Below, in pieces: positions 1 through 8,469 of a stretch of 64,000 nt of DNA. Position numbers and translations under genes: made by a program. The notes beneath the pieces are model-generated. The model made no database searches. It saw nothing but the letters and a program-made list of their open reading frames with translations, and was not told the origin of the DNA. Source of the DNA: Vibrio sp. B1FLJ16 (GTDB lineage Bacteria; Pseudomonadota; Gammaproteobacteria; Enterobacterales; Vibrionaceae); NCBI RefSeq assembly GCF_905175385.1, contig NZ_HG992749.1:806001-870000 (forward strand), read 5' to 3'. Each line of letters opens with the position of its first letter. Position 1 is the first letter of the stretch.

Positions 1-1106
1 ATCAAACCAATGATCATTGCACTGGCTTCAAAGTAAACATGGCGCGATGCCTGTGGAAACCAACTCGGGAAAATCACCACAAGCATAGAGTAAAACCACG
101 CGGCGCCAGTGCCTAACGCAACCAGAGTATCCATGGTGGCACGTTTATGGGATGCGGCCAGCCAGGCATTGCTGAAGAAGTGACGACCTGCGGTGGCCAG
201 AAGCAGTAAACATACTAAGCCGATCACGCCCCAAATCAGCTGGTCACTGGCACTACGAATCATCATGTTCCCGCCGGCAATGCCCCACAGCATTAAAGGC
301 GCACCGACCACTAAACCGGCAATCGCATCCAACTTAAAACGTTTTTGCTGTGCTAACTGTTTCTGTACTTGCTTTTGTTGCTGTGTCTCGGCGTCTTGCA
401 ATATTTCCGCTTGGTATCCGGCTTGCCTGACCGATTCGATAATTGCCTGGTGCAGGGTTTCAGAATCCTGATTTGCGAAGACTAATGCACTTTGTTCAGC
501 AAGGTTTACCTGTGCCTTTTCCACTCCTTCCACATTAGTCAGTGCTTTTTCGACTGAAGAAACGCAGCTAGCGCAGGTCATCCCCTGAATTAGCATTTGT
601 AGTTGAGTGCTGCCGACTGGTGGAATGTTTTCCTGTTGATTCTCGGGTGCTTCGCTTTTTGCTGGTTGGGTGTCATCTTCAGGCGCGGCACTTTTAGCTT
701 CTGTGCTTTCGGTGTCTGTAACGGCTTCTTTACTTGCGGTGTAGCCTAAGCCAGCAACAAGGTCTATGACTTGCTGCTCAGAAAGAAGAGTTCGAATATT
801 TAATTGCGTCGTAGAAGCTTCAAACGAAATGATGTCGGGATTTGAGTCTAATAATGAAGAAAGCTTTTTAACACAGCCGCCACAGTTCAGGCCAGACAGG
901 TTAAAGTCATGTGCGTAACCTGCCTGATAACCCAGGGATTGAATCGATTCGGCGATCTCTTTTAACGATGCGTCGGTTTTTACTTCAACGGAAGTCGGAG
1001 ACAAGTTGATGATCTCAACACTATGATTTGCATGTAAAGTCTTCTCAACTTTTCTTGCACATCCCATGCAGTTAAGCCCCGACATCGGCACTACAAACTG
1101 ATTCAT
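1..1106 (-). CDS. copA: Copper-exporting P-type ATPase CopA, N-terminal part (runs off the window)
   Basis: Inner-membrane pump that exports Cu(I) from the cytoplasm using ATP. Only the first ~368 residues are inside the window; the reading frame is open to base 1. Three heavy-metal-associated domains are visible by their Cys pairs: GLNCMGC (C13/C16), GLNCGGC (C75/C78) and GMTCASC (C179/C182). An acidic, Pro/Glu-rich linker (about residues 125-165) separates the second and third domains. The first transmembrane segments follow (around 235-360). The phosphorylation motif DKTG, the CPC motif and the ATP-binding domain would lie beyond the edge. The ATG at 1106 follows a GAGGACGA ribosome site and a CueR-type promoter, which supports both start and function. 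Copper specificity over silver is inferred from the promoter and the family. Confidence 0.93.
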   Translation of the reverse strand, partial: MNQFVVPMSGLNCMGCARKVEKTLHANHSVEIINLSPTSVEVKTDASLKEIAESIQSLGYQAGYAHDFNLSGLNCGGCVKKLSSLLDSNPDIISFEASTTQLNIRTLLSEQQVIDLVAGLGYTASKEAVTDTESTEAKSAAPEDDTQPAKSEAPENQQENIPPVGSTQLQMLIQGMTCASCVSSVEKALTNVEGVEKAQVNLAEQSALVFANQDSETLHQAIIESVRQAGYQAEILQDAETQQQKQVQKQLAQQKRFKLDAIAGLVVGAPLMLWGIAGGNMMIRSASDQLIWGVIGLVCLLLLATAGRHFFSNAWLAASHKRATMDTLVALGTGAAWFYSMLVVIFPSWFPQASRHVYFEASAMIIGL

Positions 1107-1135
1107 AACTCGTCCTCATTAATATCAATATAATG

Positions 1136-1166
1136 AGCTTAAACCTTCCTGCAAGGGTAAGGTCAA
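1136..1166 (-). promoter_or_regulatory. CueR-type (MerR family) copper-responsive promoter of copA
   Basis: Read on the minus strand: -35 TTGACC, a 19-base spacer holding the dyad CCTTGC/GGAAGG, then -10 TAAGCT. The over-long 19-base spacer and the sequence closely match the CueR-controlled copA promoter of E. coli as I remember it. CueR bound to Cu(I) or Ag(I) would untwist the spacer to activate. No cueR gene is seen in the window. Confidence 0.85.
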
Positions 1167-1338
1167 GGTTTGTCGTTAATCAGGCTATGTGCGCAGAACC
1201 CTGCATTTTGAGGTTATTTAGGTCTACCCGCACTGAATGATTGTAGTATTGCCTTACGATGGTAAAATGTCGCCACTTTTATCCCAGACATTACAACGAG
1301 AGATTACTCTTGTTGAACATTACCCCTAAGGAACTCAA

Positions 1339-2766
1339 ATGACGGTTAAAACTCGTTTTGCTCCTAGCCCAACTGGCTATCTACACGTTGGTGGTGCACG
1401 TACTGCACTGTACTCTTGGCTATATGCTAAAAACCAAGGTGGCGAATTCGTTCTGCGTATTGAAGATACTGATCTTGAGCGTAACTCTAAAGAAGCGGTT
1501 GATGCGATTCTGGAAGGTATGGAATGGCTGGGTCTGGAGTGGAATGAAGGTCCTTACTACCAAACTCAACGTTTTGATCGTTACAACGAGATGGTTGATA
1601 AGCTTCTTGCGGAAGACAAAGCATACAAATGTTACGCATCGAAAGAGCTGCTAGACGAAGTTCGTGCCGAGCAAGAAGCAAACAAAGAAATGCCTCGTTA
1701 CGATGCTAACCATCCAAAAATTAAAGCGGCAAACGAAGCGGCAAAAGATGGCGATCCATGTGTTATCCGTTTCCGTAACCCAAAAGAAGGCAGCGTAGTA
1801 TTTGATGACCAGATCCGTGGCCGCATTGAAATCAGCAACACGCAAATGGATGATCTTATCATTCGCCGTACCGATGGTTCTCCAACGTACAACTTCTGTG
1901 TTGTGGTAGACGACTGGGATATGGGTATCACCCACGTTGTACGTGGCGAAGACCACATCAACAATACACCTCGTCAGATCAACATCTACGAAGCATTGGG
2001 TGCGCCAGTACCGACATTCGCACACTGTGCAATGATCCTAGGTGATGATGGTGCGAAACTGTCTAAGCGTCACGGCGCGGTATCAGTAATGCAGTACCGC
2101 GATATGGGTTACTTGCCAGCGGCACTGAACAACTACCTAGTACGTCTGGGTTGGTCGCACGGTGACCAGGAGATCTTTACTCAAGAAGAGATGATCAATC
2201 TGTTTAGCCTAAACGCAGTATCTAAGTCAGCGTCTGCTTTCAACACTGACAAGCTGCAATGGTTGAACAACCACTACATCAAAAACTCAGACCCTGCCTA
2301 CGTTGCAGAGCACCTGCAATGGCACCTGGATCAGCAAAAATTGGACGTTACTAACGGTCCAGCTATCACAGAAGTCATCAAGCTTGTGGGTGAGCGCTGC
2401 AACACGTTAGTTGAGCTGGCTGAGCAAATTCGTTACTTCTACGAAGATTTCTCTGAGTTTGAAGCGGGCGCTGCGAAGAAGCATCTACGTGGCGTAGCGA
2501 AAGAGCCTTTAGAGCTTGCACTTGCAAAAGCAGAAGCGCTAACTGAGTGGACAACTGTAAACATCAAAGATGGCGTTATTGCGGCAGTATGTGAAGAGCT
2601 GGAAATCGGTATGGGCAAAATTGGTATGCCATTACGTGTAGCAGTAACAGGCGGTGGTCAGTCTCCTTCTGTTGATGCGGTTATGGCACTGATTGGCAAA
2701 GAGCGTTGTGTTGCTCGCATTAAGATGGCGCTTGCGTTTATCGCTGAGCGCGAAGCAAATGCCTAA
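1339..2766 (+). CDS. gltX: Glutamate--tRNA ligase
   Basis: Class I aminoacyl-tRNA synthetase that charges tRNA-Glu in the cytoplasm. At 475 residues it has the normal length. The HIGH-type signature appears as HVGGA at residues 16-20 within [13 protein letters not shown], and the KMSKS-type loop as KLSKR at about residue 240. The catalytic Rossmann fold is followed by an all-helical anticodon-binding C-terminal half. The ATG at 1339 has AAGGAA just upstream. The gene stands alone, followed by a strong terminator. Codon use is that of a highly expressed gene. Confidence 0.97.
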   Translation: MTVKTRFAPSPTGYLHVGGARTALYSWLYAKNQGGEFVLRIEDTDLERNSKEAVDAILEGMEWLGLEWNEGPYYQTQRFDRYNEMVDKLLAEDKAYKCYASKELLDEVRAEQEANKEMPRYDANHPKIKAANEAAKDGDPCVIRFRNPKEGSVVFDDQIRGRIEISNTQMDDLIIRRTDGSPTYNFCVVVDDWDMGITHVVRGEDHINNTPRQINIYEALGAPVPTFAHCAMILGDDGAKLSKRHGAVSVMQYRDMGYLPAALNNYLVRLGWSHGDQEIFTQEEMINLFSLNAVSKSASAFNTDKLQWLNNHYIKNSDPAYVAEHLQWHLDQQKLDVTNGPAITEVIKLVGERCNTLVELAEQIRYFYEDFSEFEAGAAKKHLRGVAKEPLELALAKAEALTEWTTVNIKDGVIAAVCEELEIGMGKIGMPLRVAVTGGGQSPSVDAVMALIGKERCVARIKMALAFIAEREANA

Positions 2767-2800
2767 TTTCCTCAGAAATTAAGTATTTGAATAAATAGTC

Positions 2801-2830
2801 AAAAAGCCGCGGTATTTTCCGCGGTTTTTT
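2801..2830 (+). terminator. Rho-independent terminator after gltX
   Basis: CCGCGG - TATTTT - CCGCGG stem-loop followed by seven T, 35 bases after the gltX stop codon. Confidence 0.9.
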
Positions 2831-2839
2831 TGTGTCTCA

Positions 2840-3403
2840 AAACCCTTTTAGAGGAGAAAGGCTGACTAATCTCGTCGGTATATGAGTTTTAGCCATGCCG
2901 AATTGCTCGTTAATTGATTAGATTTTGTAATCCTAATTGATCTTTTTAGCGTAAGATTTAACCGCTTTTGTATAAAATATCTCCTTGATTTATATCTTCT
3001 CTCCATAAAGTTCCTCAAATTGTGTCTCAATGCTGAGAAAACAATTTGCTTTAGCTATGTTTTTTTGAAAATTAAAGCAAACGTTTGCGTCATTGTCATT
3101 GCTTGATTAAGGGTGCTCTGGATCACAAAAAGTCATGCTTATTGATGACAGTAAATTGACAGTTTTGGGATTTTTATTGGGATTTCTTAGCGTTATAGTT
3201 CGCCGCGTCAGTGAAAACCAGATAGCGATACTCATCACTGTACTGGAATGTTACCCAAGCAATCTTAAGCAGATACTTTGCAACTGCATGTATCGAGTTT
3301 GCTTCGGTATTCGGCTCAAGGAATGAATAAAAGTTGAAATACAACGTCAGTCAGGCGACGCATTTCGTGAACTAATAAAAGTAATTCTTTATAGGAATCA
3401 ATA
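2840..3403. other. Long intergenic region upstream of the OmpA gene
   Basis: 564 bases, AT-rich in its first half, with no convincing gene. A 63-codon frame at 3135-3326 has no good ribosome site and no recognisable motif. A near-palindromic LacI-family operator lies at 3075-3090. A GTCA...TGAC dyad lies near 3132. The rest is probably the promoter and a long 5' leader of the porin gene. Confidence 0.6.
3075..3090. promoter_or_regulatory. LacI-family operator, matches the PurR box consensus
   Basis: The 16 bases AAGCAAACGTTTGCGT fit every defined position of the E. coli PurR consensus ANGCAANCGNTTNCNT. The site lies 314 bases upstream of the OmpA-type porin gene and 309 bases after gltX. Which LacI-family repressor binds (PurR, CytR or another) cannot be told from sequence. 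Confidence 0.6.
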
Positions 3404-4357
3404 ATGAAAAAACTAGCAGCGGTAATTTCGGCATCTTTACTTATGGCATCAGCAGCTCAGGCAGAAGTGTACCTGGGTGGTAAGATGGGTAAATCATGGC
3501 TAGAAGATGCTTGTGTAGCAGGTCAGTCTTGCGATAAAGATGATACGACTCTTGGCGGTTTTGTTGGTTACGAGTTCAACGACTACATTGCAGTTGAAGC
3601 CGGCTTTGACAACATTGGTGATTTTGACAGCACTTCATTCGATGGCCACGTAGAAGCAATCACACTTGCACCTAAGTTTAGCCTTCCAATTACTGAAGAC
3701 ATCGCAATCTACGGTAAAGTAGGTGGCGCTTACGTAATGTTCGGCGGTAAAGACGATTACTCTTACCTGGGTGCGGCAGGTCTTGAGTTTAACCTAAGCC
3801 AAAACGTAACAGCTCGTGCGGAATACCAAACTATCACTGACATCAACAACGATGTTGTTCGTGCAGCAGGTAACACAGCAACTCTGGGTGTATCATTCAA
3901 GTTCGGCGGCAATGATGAGCCAGTAGTTGAAGAGGCTCCTGTTGTTGAAGAAGTGGTTGTGGTTGAGCCAGAACCAGTAATCGTAATGAAAACATTCCAA
4001 ACGCAAACTATCGGTACTGGTGGTTTCGAGCTAAACAGCACAGCGCTTAAACCAGAAAGCGCAGCTAAGCTAGATAACCTAATTGCTTTCCTGAATGAGC
4101 ATCCGCAAGCTAACGTTGAAGTTGTAGGTTATACGGATGCTTCTGGCGCTGCTTCATACAACCAACAAATTTCTGAGAAGCGTGCAGAGTCAGTTGCTAA
4201 CGCTCTGGTAGAACAAGGCATCGATGCATCACGTATCCACGCTCGCGGCGAAGGTGAAAATAACCCAATCGCAACAAACGAAACTCGTGAAGGTCGTGCA
4301 CAAAACCGTCGTGTAGAAGTTATCGTTCCTGAATTTGAATACCAGGTTCAGCAATAA
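3404..4357 (+). CDS. ompA: OmpA-family outer membrane protein
   Basis: Abundant outer-membrane protein that anchors the envelope to peptidoglycan. Signal peptide MKKLAAVISASLLMASAAQA is followed by EVYLG. Residues ~21-170 form an eight-stranded beta-barrel domain. A Pro/Glu/Val hinge (about 174-195, repeated PVVEE units) leads to an OmpA-C peptidoglycan-binding domain (about 205-310) with the typical GYTDASG and NRRVEV motifs. Ribosome site AGGAA precedes the ATG. The gene follows gltX as I recall for the V. cholerae ompA locus. A CAGSCxxD-like Cys pair in the first barrel loop may form a disulfide. Expression is probably high given codon use, and the long leader could be a target for small RNAs. 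Confidence 0.9.
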   Translation: MKKLAAVISASLLMASAAQAEVYLGGKMGKSWLEDACVAGQSCDKDDTTLGGFVGYEFNDYIAVEAGFDNIGDFDSTSFDGHVEAITLAPKFSLPITEDIAIYGKVGGAYVMFGGKDDYSYLGAAGLEFNLSQNVTARAEYQTITDINNDVVRAAGNTATLGVSFKFGGNDEPVVEEAPVVEEVVVVEPEPVIVMKTFQTQTIGTGGFELNSTALKPESAAKLDNLIAFLNEHPQANVEVVGYTDASGAASYNQQISEKRAESVANALVEQGIDASRIHARGEGENNPIATNETREGRAQNRRVEVIVPEFEYQVQQ

Positions 4358-4394
4358 GATCGTTTCTGAAAACAGAATAGAATCTTGAATTTCA

Positions 4395-4430
4395 ATCCCT
4401 CAAGGAGAGTGCTCCTTGGGGGATTTTACG
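4395..4430 (+). terminator. Terminator after ompA
   Basis: CCCTCAAGGAG - AGTG - CTCCTTGGGGG hairpin followed by a short, impure T tract (ATTTTACGTTTT). Confidence 0.75.
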
Positions 4431-4496
4431 TTTTGGTATTTCTGCATCCTACCAATCTCAAACGAGAAAAATGAAAAACCAGTTTACGAAGGTAGA

Positions 4497-5003
4497 TTAT
4501 TTAAGGTCGATACTGTTAAGGCGTCCCATGAAAGTGAGTATTTCTAAGTTTTCTTTGTGTGCTTCGAGCAGCGCTTTTTTGGTTTGCATATAAGCAGCAA
4601 GTTTGCCGTATTTACTGATAGAGCGAACAACGGTCTTGTATTTGTATTCTCCGTTTTCATTAAACTCTCGCCACTTTGCAATATAGCAAGTATCTCGGTT
4701 TTCCGGGTTCTCAAGAGTAGGGTTAGGTTTATGTACAATCTTCGGTTCAACGCTGTGCGGCAATCTTGTCATCAGGTAGGGGTCCTTTAAAAGACGCCGC
4801 CAAAACTTGCCCCACATTTCTAGTCCTAACTCATTTCTGAGTTTAATGGCCTTCTTTAAGCCCTTTTCCTCCCCGATGCGCACGAACCCGACAGAGCGGT
4901 GCAGTACCTTGTCCTCCGGGGTGTGAATATGAATTTTAAAGGCTGTTTTGCCTTTTGAAATAAAGCGGTGTCCAGTGTTAGTGATTAAATTGCTCTTCGT
5001 CAT
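4497..5003 (-). CDS. Hypothetical protein with two AP2-like DNA-binding repeats
   Basis: 168 residues, basic, no signal peptide and no membrane segment. Two segments share a pattern of beta-strands followed by a helix: residues ~20-65 (FKIHI...GFVRIG...KKAIKLRNELG) and ~105-155 (YIAKWREF...GEYKYKTVVRSI...YMQTKKALLEAH). This resembles the AP2/ERF-type fold seen in bacterial and phage proteins, where such domains often accompany mobile elements. I recognise the pattern but not a named family, so a DNA-binding role is inference. The start has no clear Shine-Dalgarno. The gene sits alone between ompA and tRNA-Arg, and its codon use is less biased than its neighbours, which fits an accessory origin. 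Confidence 0.7.
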   Translation of the reverse strand: MTKSNLITNTGHRFISKGKTAFKIHIHTPEDKVLHRSVGFVRIGEEKGLKKAIKLRNELGLEMWGKFWRRLLKDPYLMTRLPHSVEPKIVHKPNPTLENPENRDTCYIAKWREFNENGEYKYKTVVRSISKYGKLAAYMQTKKALLEAHKENLEILTFMGRLNSIDLK

Positions 5004-5170
5004 AGGCTAAATAATATCTTTATTAATAGCTGAAAGGGTAAGCAAAACTCTTAAACAATTAAAGTCACAAAATATAAAACTGTAAATAGTAGAGCTTTAA
5101 ATTACTTATGGGTGAGGAGAAACGTTGCTGGCAGACTATAGCTCACTTGGATAAGTTAGTATTGATACCT

Positions 5171-5209
5171 CAAAAAGAAAAAACCTTAGCTCAATCTGAG
5201 CTAAGGTTC
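5171..5209 (-). terminator. Terminator after tRNA-Arg
   Basis: 12-base perfect stem AACCTTAGCTCA / TGAGCTAAGGTT with loop ATC. On the minus strand it is followed by TTTTTCTTTTTG, just past the tRNA 3' end. Confidence 0.88.
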
Positions 5210-5214
5210 TGATA

Positions 5215-5291
5215 TGGCGCCCCCAGTAGGATTCGAACCTACGACCTGTCCCTTAGGAGGGGACTGCGCTATCCAGCTGTGCCATGAGGGC
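5215..5291 (-). tRNA. tRNA-Arg (anticodon CCU)
   Basis: 77 bases on the minus strand. The acceptor stem pairs GCCCTCA with TGGGGGC. The anticodon arm is GTCCC-CTCCTAA-GGGAC, giving anticodon CCU, which reads AGG. The T arm contains GGTTCGAATCC, and the 3' CCA is encoded. It is a single tRNA gene with its own terminator. Rare-codon tRNA-Arg genes are common integration sites, but I see no repeated copy of its 3' end in the window. Confidence 0.97.
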
Positions 5292-5359
5292 GTGATCGAA
5301 TAAGATGCGTCATCTATGATATTCAAAAGAACACATATAACAAGGGCTAATCTCTTCTT

Positions 5360-6493
5360 TTACAGCATCTTGCTCATTACATCGCCAATTTGAACGCTTG
5401 ATGCCAGATTTGCCTGGTCAATTTTAACCTCTGCCTCGTGCTCAAAAACGCGGGAAACGGTTAGTGTGATGTCACTTTGCGACACTTTATTGCGCGGTAA
5501 GCCGTTTTGGTCAATGAAGGAAGCGGTATGCCACAGCTGCAACTTATCGCCTTCTTTTACACCGTGCATTCTGCCTAAATCGATAGTAACCGTATTACCG
5601 TAGACAGCCACGATTTCAGGTAAGGTGATCTTACAGGAAAGCTCAGACTCCAAATCCAGCATGATGTTGCGGCTAACGCGCAGCATCATTTCACCGTAAG
5701 TTGAAGACCAGAACCGGGCACTGCGAGTATCTACCTGACTGGTTTTGGCAAATGGCCAGCGAGCCACTTCACGATAGTTTTTATTGAATACTTCATGGCC
5801 TGTCTTGCCGTCAAACACTTTGATTTCCAGCGCAAACTGGCGGTTGATGATGTCATCTTGTAGCACTTGTGATTCAACCGTCGCCGTCAGATCGGTAATT
5901 ACCCCGCCAATAATGTACTGAGCTCCATTATCTTGAGCGATCATTTGTGTACGGGCAGGGTAGCTTCGGCTGATTGAGTAATCGGTTGTGCCTACCGAGA
6001 CAAAGCTACGCGAAGTCTGATCGAGCTGACGGTTCATTACATAGCTGAAATCATCACCTACCTGATAGATTTGCCCCATTACTGCTTGTTGAGGGGAGGC
6101 AACATCAATATTGCCGACCAATACGGTTTTCTTGTACTGAGCTGTGTGGCAACCCGTTGCCGACGGATAGATATCGACACGCATTTTCAGTTCCATTTTT
6201 CCGCTACGTTTGCGCTCAGACTCTACGAGGATGTAACGAACCTCATGATTATTGAATTGGTACTCTTTACGGTTCTCTTCGAGAAGCGGCATTAAGTTAC
6301 TAATGCTGCCTATATCCGCCCCCGAAAAATTGACGGCTTTAAACAGAGCGTCTTCCATCGCGTGAAGCCTTGCCGCATCGTCAGAAGATACGATGGTGGC
6401 AACACCTGTCACTTCATACCAGGCTGCGATGGCACGTAAAGGCAAAAGCAGAATGAAAGTGACTGAAAGTAAGCGGATTAATTTTTTTTTCAT
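5360..6493 (-). CDS. flgT: Flagellar assembly protein FlgT (H-ring)
   Basis: 377-residue periplasmic protein that builds the H-ring around the LP ring in sheathed polar flagella of Vibrio and supports the MotX/MotY T-ring that holds the stators. Signal peptide about residues 1-23 (MKKKLIRLLSVTFILLLPLRAIA, Ala cleavage, mature AWYEV). The mature part has an N-terminal domain (~24-125), a TolB-like middle domain (~125-290) with the IIGGVITDL segment, and a small beta-barrel C-terminal domain (~305-375). Length equals that of the V. alginolyticus protein as I remember it. It is divergent from flgO-flgP, the usual Vibrio order. Confidence 0.92.
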   Translation of the reverse strand: MKKKLIRLLSVTFILLLPLRAIAAWYEVTGVATIVSSDDAARLHAMEDALFKAVNFSGADIGSISNLMPLLEENRKEYQFNNHEVRYILVESERKRSGKMELKMRVDIYPSATGCHTAQYKKTVLVGNIDVASPQQAVMGQIYQVGDDFSYVMNRQLDQTSRSFVSVGTTDYSISRSYPARTQMIAQDNGAQYIIGGVITDLTATVESQVLQDDIINRQFALEIKVFDGKTGHEVFNKNYREVARWPFAKTSQVDTRSARFWSSTYGEMMLRVSRNIMLDLESELSCKITLPEIVAVYGNTVTIDLGRMHGVKEGDKLQLWHTASFIDQNGLPRNKVSQSDITLTVSRVFEHEAEVKIDQANLASSVQIGDVMSKML

Positions 6494-6667
6494 GGGTTAC
6501 AACCATTCGGGTATAAATATTGCTTTAACAAAATCAATGAAGTTTGGTGGCAATTTCTTAGTTAGACAAACAAAAGAAAAGCAAAGACTGTTCCAACATT
6601 ACGTTTCTTGCCAAGAATAACAAGGACAAGGGACAGTGACACCCAAGATTATCTGGAGAATCAAACC

Positions 6668-7306
6668 ATGAAAAAATGGCTTGTTGCCGCATCGATGATG
6701 ACGCTGCTTACATCGTGCGCCTATTCACCAATTTACAATGGTAAAGAACCCTATTCAGGCAGCCAGTTTATGCTGATGGACAGCCCTCGTCATACACTGG
6801 ACTTTTTTATTGAAAGTATGACCGAAGAGTTAATGGTGTCTAACGTCGCGGTTTCCGCTCGTACACCAATTGCAATTACGTCATTTGTCGATCTGCAAAA
6901 CATGGATGCGACAAACTGGCTAGGCAACTCTGTATCTGAAGGATTTATCCATCAGTTTCAGCGTCGTGGCTTTCAGGTTGTCGATTTCAAGACCACAGGA
7001 TCGATTCAGGTTACTCAGCAAGGTGATTTTGCACTGAGCCGAGACTGGAAAGATCTCGCGCAAGAGCAGCAAATTCAGTATGTGGTAACCGGTACTATGC
7101 TGCGTCAGGAAGGCGGTGTGCTTGTCAATGCACGTGTGGTTGGTATGCAAAGCCGCATCGTAGTAGCAACTGCGCAAGGTTTCTTACCGGCGGATCGTAT
7201 TGGCCGCGATTTAGATACCCTGAACAGTATCCGTACTCAAGACGGCGTATTGATTCGTTCAGACCCGACGATTCGTCAGCCATACACTGTGATTCTCCGC
7301 CCATAG
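6668..7306 (+). CDS. flgO: Flagellar outer-membrane lipoprotein FlgO
   Basis: 212-residue lipoprotein needed for full flagellar stability and motility in Vibrio. The ATG at 6668 is chosen over an upstream in-frame start at 6608 because it gives a lipoprotein signal peptide with lipobox LLTSC (Cys at residue 17) and follows a GGAG site. The mature protein holds the FlgO domain (about residues 45-190: ISFVDL-, NSVSEGF- and YVVTGTML-type segments). flgP follows after 9 bases, so the two are co-transcribed. Confidence 0.9.
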   Translation: MKKWLVAASMMTLLTSCAYSPIYNGKEPYSGSQFMLMDSPRHTLDFFIESMTEELMVSNVAVSARTPIAITSFVDLQNMDATNWLGNSVSEGFIHQFQRRGFQVVDFKTTGSIQVTQQGDFALSRDWKDLAQEQQIQYVVTGTMLRQEGGVLVNARVVGMQSRIVVATAQGFLPADRIGRDLDTLNSIRTQDGVLIRSDPTIRQPYTVILRP

Positions 7307-7315
7307 GATTTAACC

Positions 7316-7747
7316 ATGAAGAAATTTATATTTGTTATTGCCGCAATGTTGCTGGTGGGGTGTCAGCCATTACAGCAGATGCGTCAGGATGAGTTGCTGG
7401 TGGCCGTGGGTTATGCGAGTGTAAGTGAACAAACTGGCCGTACGGTGGAAGAAAAACGCGTGCGGGCAATGCGTGCGTCTAAAATTGATGCTTACCGTGA
7501 GTTAGCCGAGCAGGTTTACGGTATGCGTGTTAGCGGTCGTGCGGAGCTACAAGATCAACGTTTAGGTACAGAGAGTACAAGCGGTGCTGTTGATGGCGTA
7601 ATTCGCGGTGCGGAAGTGGTACGCAGTTATATGGTAGAAGATAGTTATGTCACTGAGCTTCATCTCGATATCCGTAAAATGGAGAAGTTACGTGATTATG
7701 GCGAAGTGCAGCAGGTACCTGAAAAGCGTCAGCAGACTTTGTTCTAA
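7316..7747 (+). CDS. flgP: Flagellar lipoprotein FlgP
   Basis: 143-residue outer-membrane lipoprotein with lipobox LLVGC (Cys 16). It works with FlgO and FlgT at the base of the sheathed flagellum. The body contains the LPP20-like segment VAVGYASV...RAMRASKIDAYRELAEQVYG. Nine bases separate it from flgO. The stop codon TAA touches the end of an inverted-repeat element (7747-7908), so the last bases of the gene may have been reshaped by that insertion, though the length looks normal. Confidence 0.9.
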   Translation: MKKFIFVIAAMLLVGCQPLQQMRQDELLVAVGYASVSEQTGRTVEEKRVRAMRASKIDAYRELAEQVYGMRVSGRAELQDQRLGTESTSGAVDGVIRGAEVVRSYMVEDSYVTELHLDIRKMEKLRDYGEVQQVPEKRQQTLF

Positions 7748-7908
7748 TACCAATCTGGATAAGTAAATGGTCAATTTATTGCGAAGAGACAATCACTTAG
7801 AGCAAGGCATAGATTGAAGTAACTAGTCATTCTAATTGCAAAATCTATAACGCGGCTATCAGTGATTTTAACCAGCAAGAATGAGCAGATACTTGTGTAG
7901 ATTGGTAT
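7747..7908. repeat. MITE-like palindromic intergenic element, 162 bases
   Basis: Perfect 10-base inverted ends ATACCAATCT / AGATTGGTAT. The similarity continues inward (GGATAAGTA against the reverse complement ACACAAGTA). There is no coding frame. It lies directly after the flgP stop. From memory, related elements with ATACCAAT termini are scattered in Vibrio genomes, so this is probably a non-autonomous mobile or ERIC-like repeat. Confidence 0.65.
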
Positions 7909-7937
7909 AATTTAATAGCTTCAGATAATCTTGTTCA

Positions 7938-7970
7938 GACGGCTCATTGGTAACGATGGGTCGTTTTTTT
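7938..7970 (+). terminator. Terminator of the flgOP operon
   Basis: ACGGCTCAT - TGGTAACG - ATGGGTCGT hairpin with two wobble pairs, followed by eight T. It lies beyond the repeat element. Confidence 0.75.
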
Positions 7971-8017
7971 TATGCGTGAATTTCAATCTGTAAGTCTGTA
8001 AGAAAAGGGGCTACCGT

Positions 8018-8443
8018 TTAGGCTTTGATATTTGTTCCTAGGGTAGAGATAGTGTGGGTTTTTCCACCGGCATTGTAGGTCATTCCGATTTTGCCGTGGG
8101 TATGTTGCAGCATGTTGTTGAGTTTATTAAAACTCATTTGTGCACGGCTGAGAGATTCGCCGTTCACTTGGTTGACTTGCTGGCAATCCAGAACGATAGA
8201 CTGGATCTGGGCGACAACCTGACTCAGGTTTTCATCTTCGGTAAGTTGATTGACATGCGGGTGAGAGGCGATTCGCTGATCAGTGGTTCTGAGCTGATCA
8301 ATGAGTGTCATTTTTTGTTTGGCAATGGCCTCGATATCAGCAGAGACACGAGCTGTTATGGCTTGTGTTTCCTTACGCAAGATACCGGAAAGTGCCTTAG
8401 CATTTTCGAGCTGGAAGTTAACGAGATCGACAAGTGCTGCCAT
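8018..8443 (-). CDS. flgN: Flagellar export chaperone FlgN
   Basis: 141-residue, mostly helical cytoplasmic protein that binds the hook-filament junction proteins FlgK and FlgL and delivers them to the export gate. The identification rests on position directly after flgM, size, and a long coiled-coil-rich sequence (VNFQLENAKALSGILRKETQAI) ending in a short flexible tail. It is the last gene of the flgMN unit. Confidence 0.88.
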   Translation of the reverse strand: MAALVDLVNFQLENAKALSGILRKETQAITARVSADIEAIAKQKMTLIDQLRTTDQRIASHPHVNQLTEDENLSQVVAQIQSIVLDCQQVNQVNGESLSRAQMSFNKLNNMLQHTHGKIGMTYNAGGKTHTISTLGTNIKA

Positions 8444-8469
8444 AAATACTTACCTTGGAACTAAGTTAG

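Noticed and set aside
193..471. 92-codon plus-strand frame inside copA
   Set aside because: Antisense shadow of the copA coding frame.
3135..3326. 63-codon frame upstream of ompA
   Set aside because: No ribosome site or domain; lies in the expected leader/promoter of ompA.
5215..5291. Integrated element at tRNA-Arg
   Set aside because: No integrase and no second copy of the tRNA 3' end within the window; only the AP2-like gene hints at mobility.
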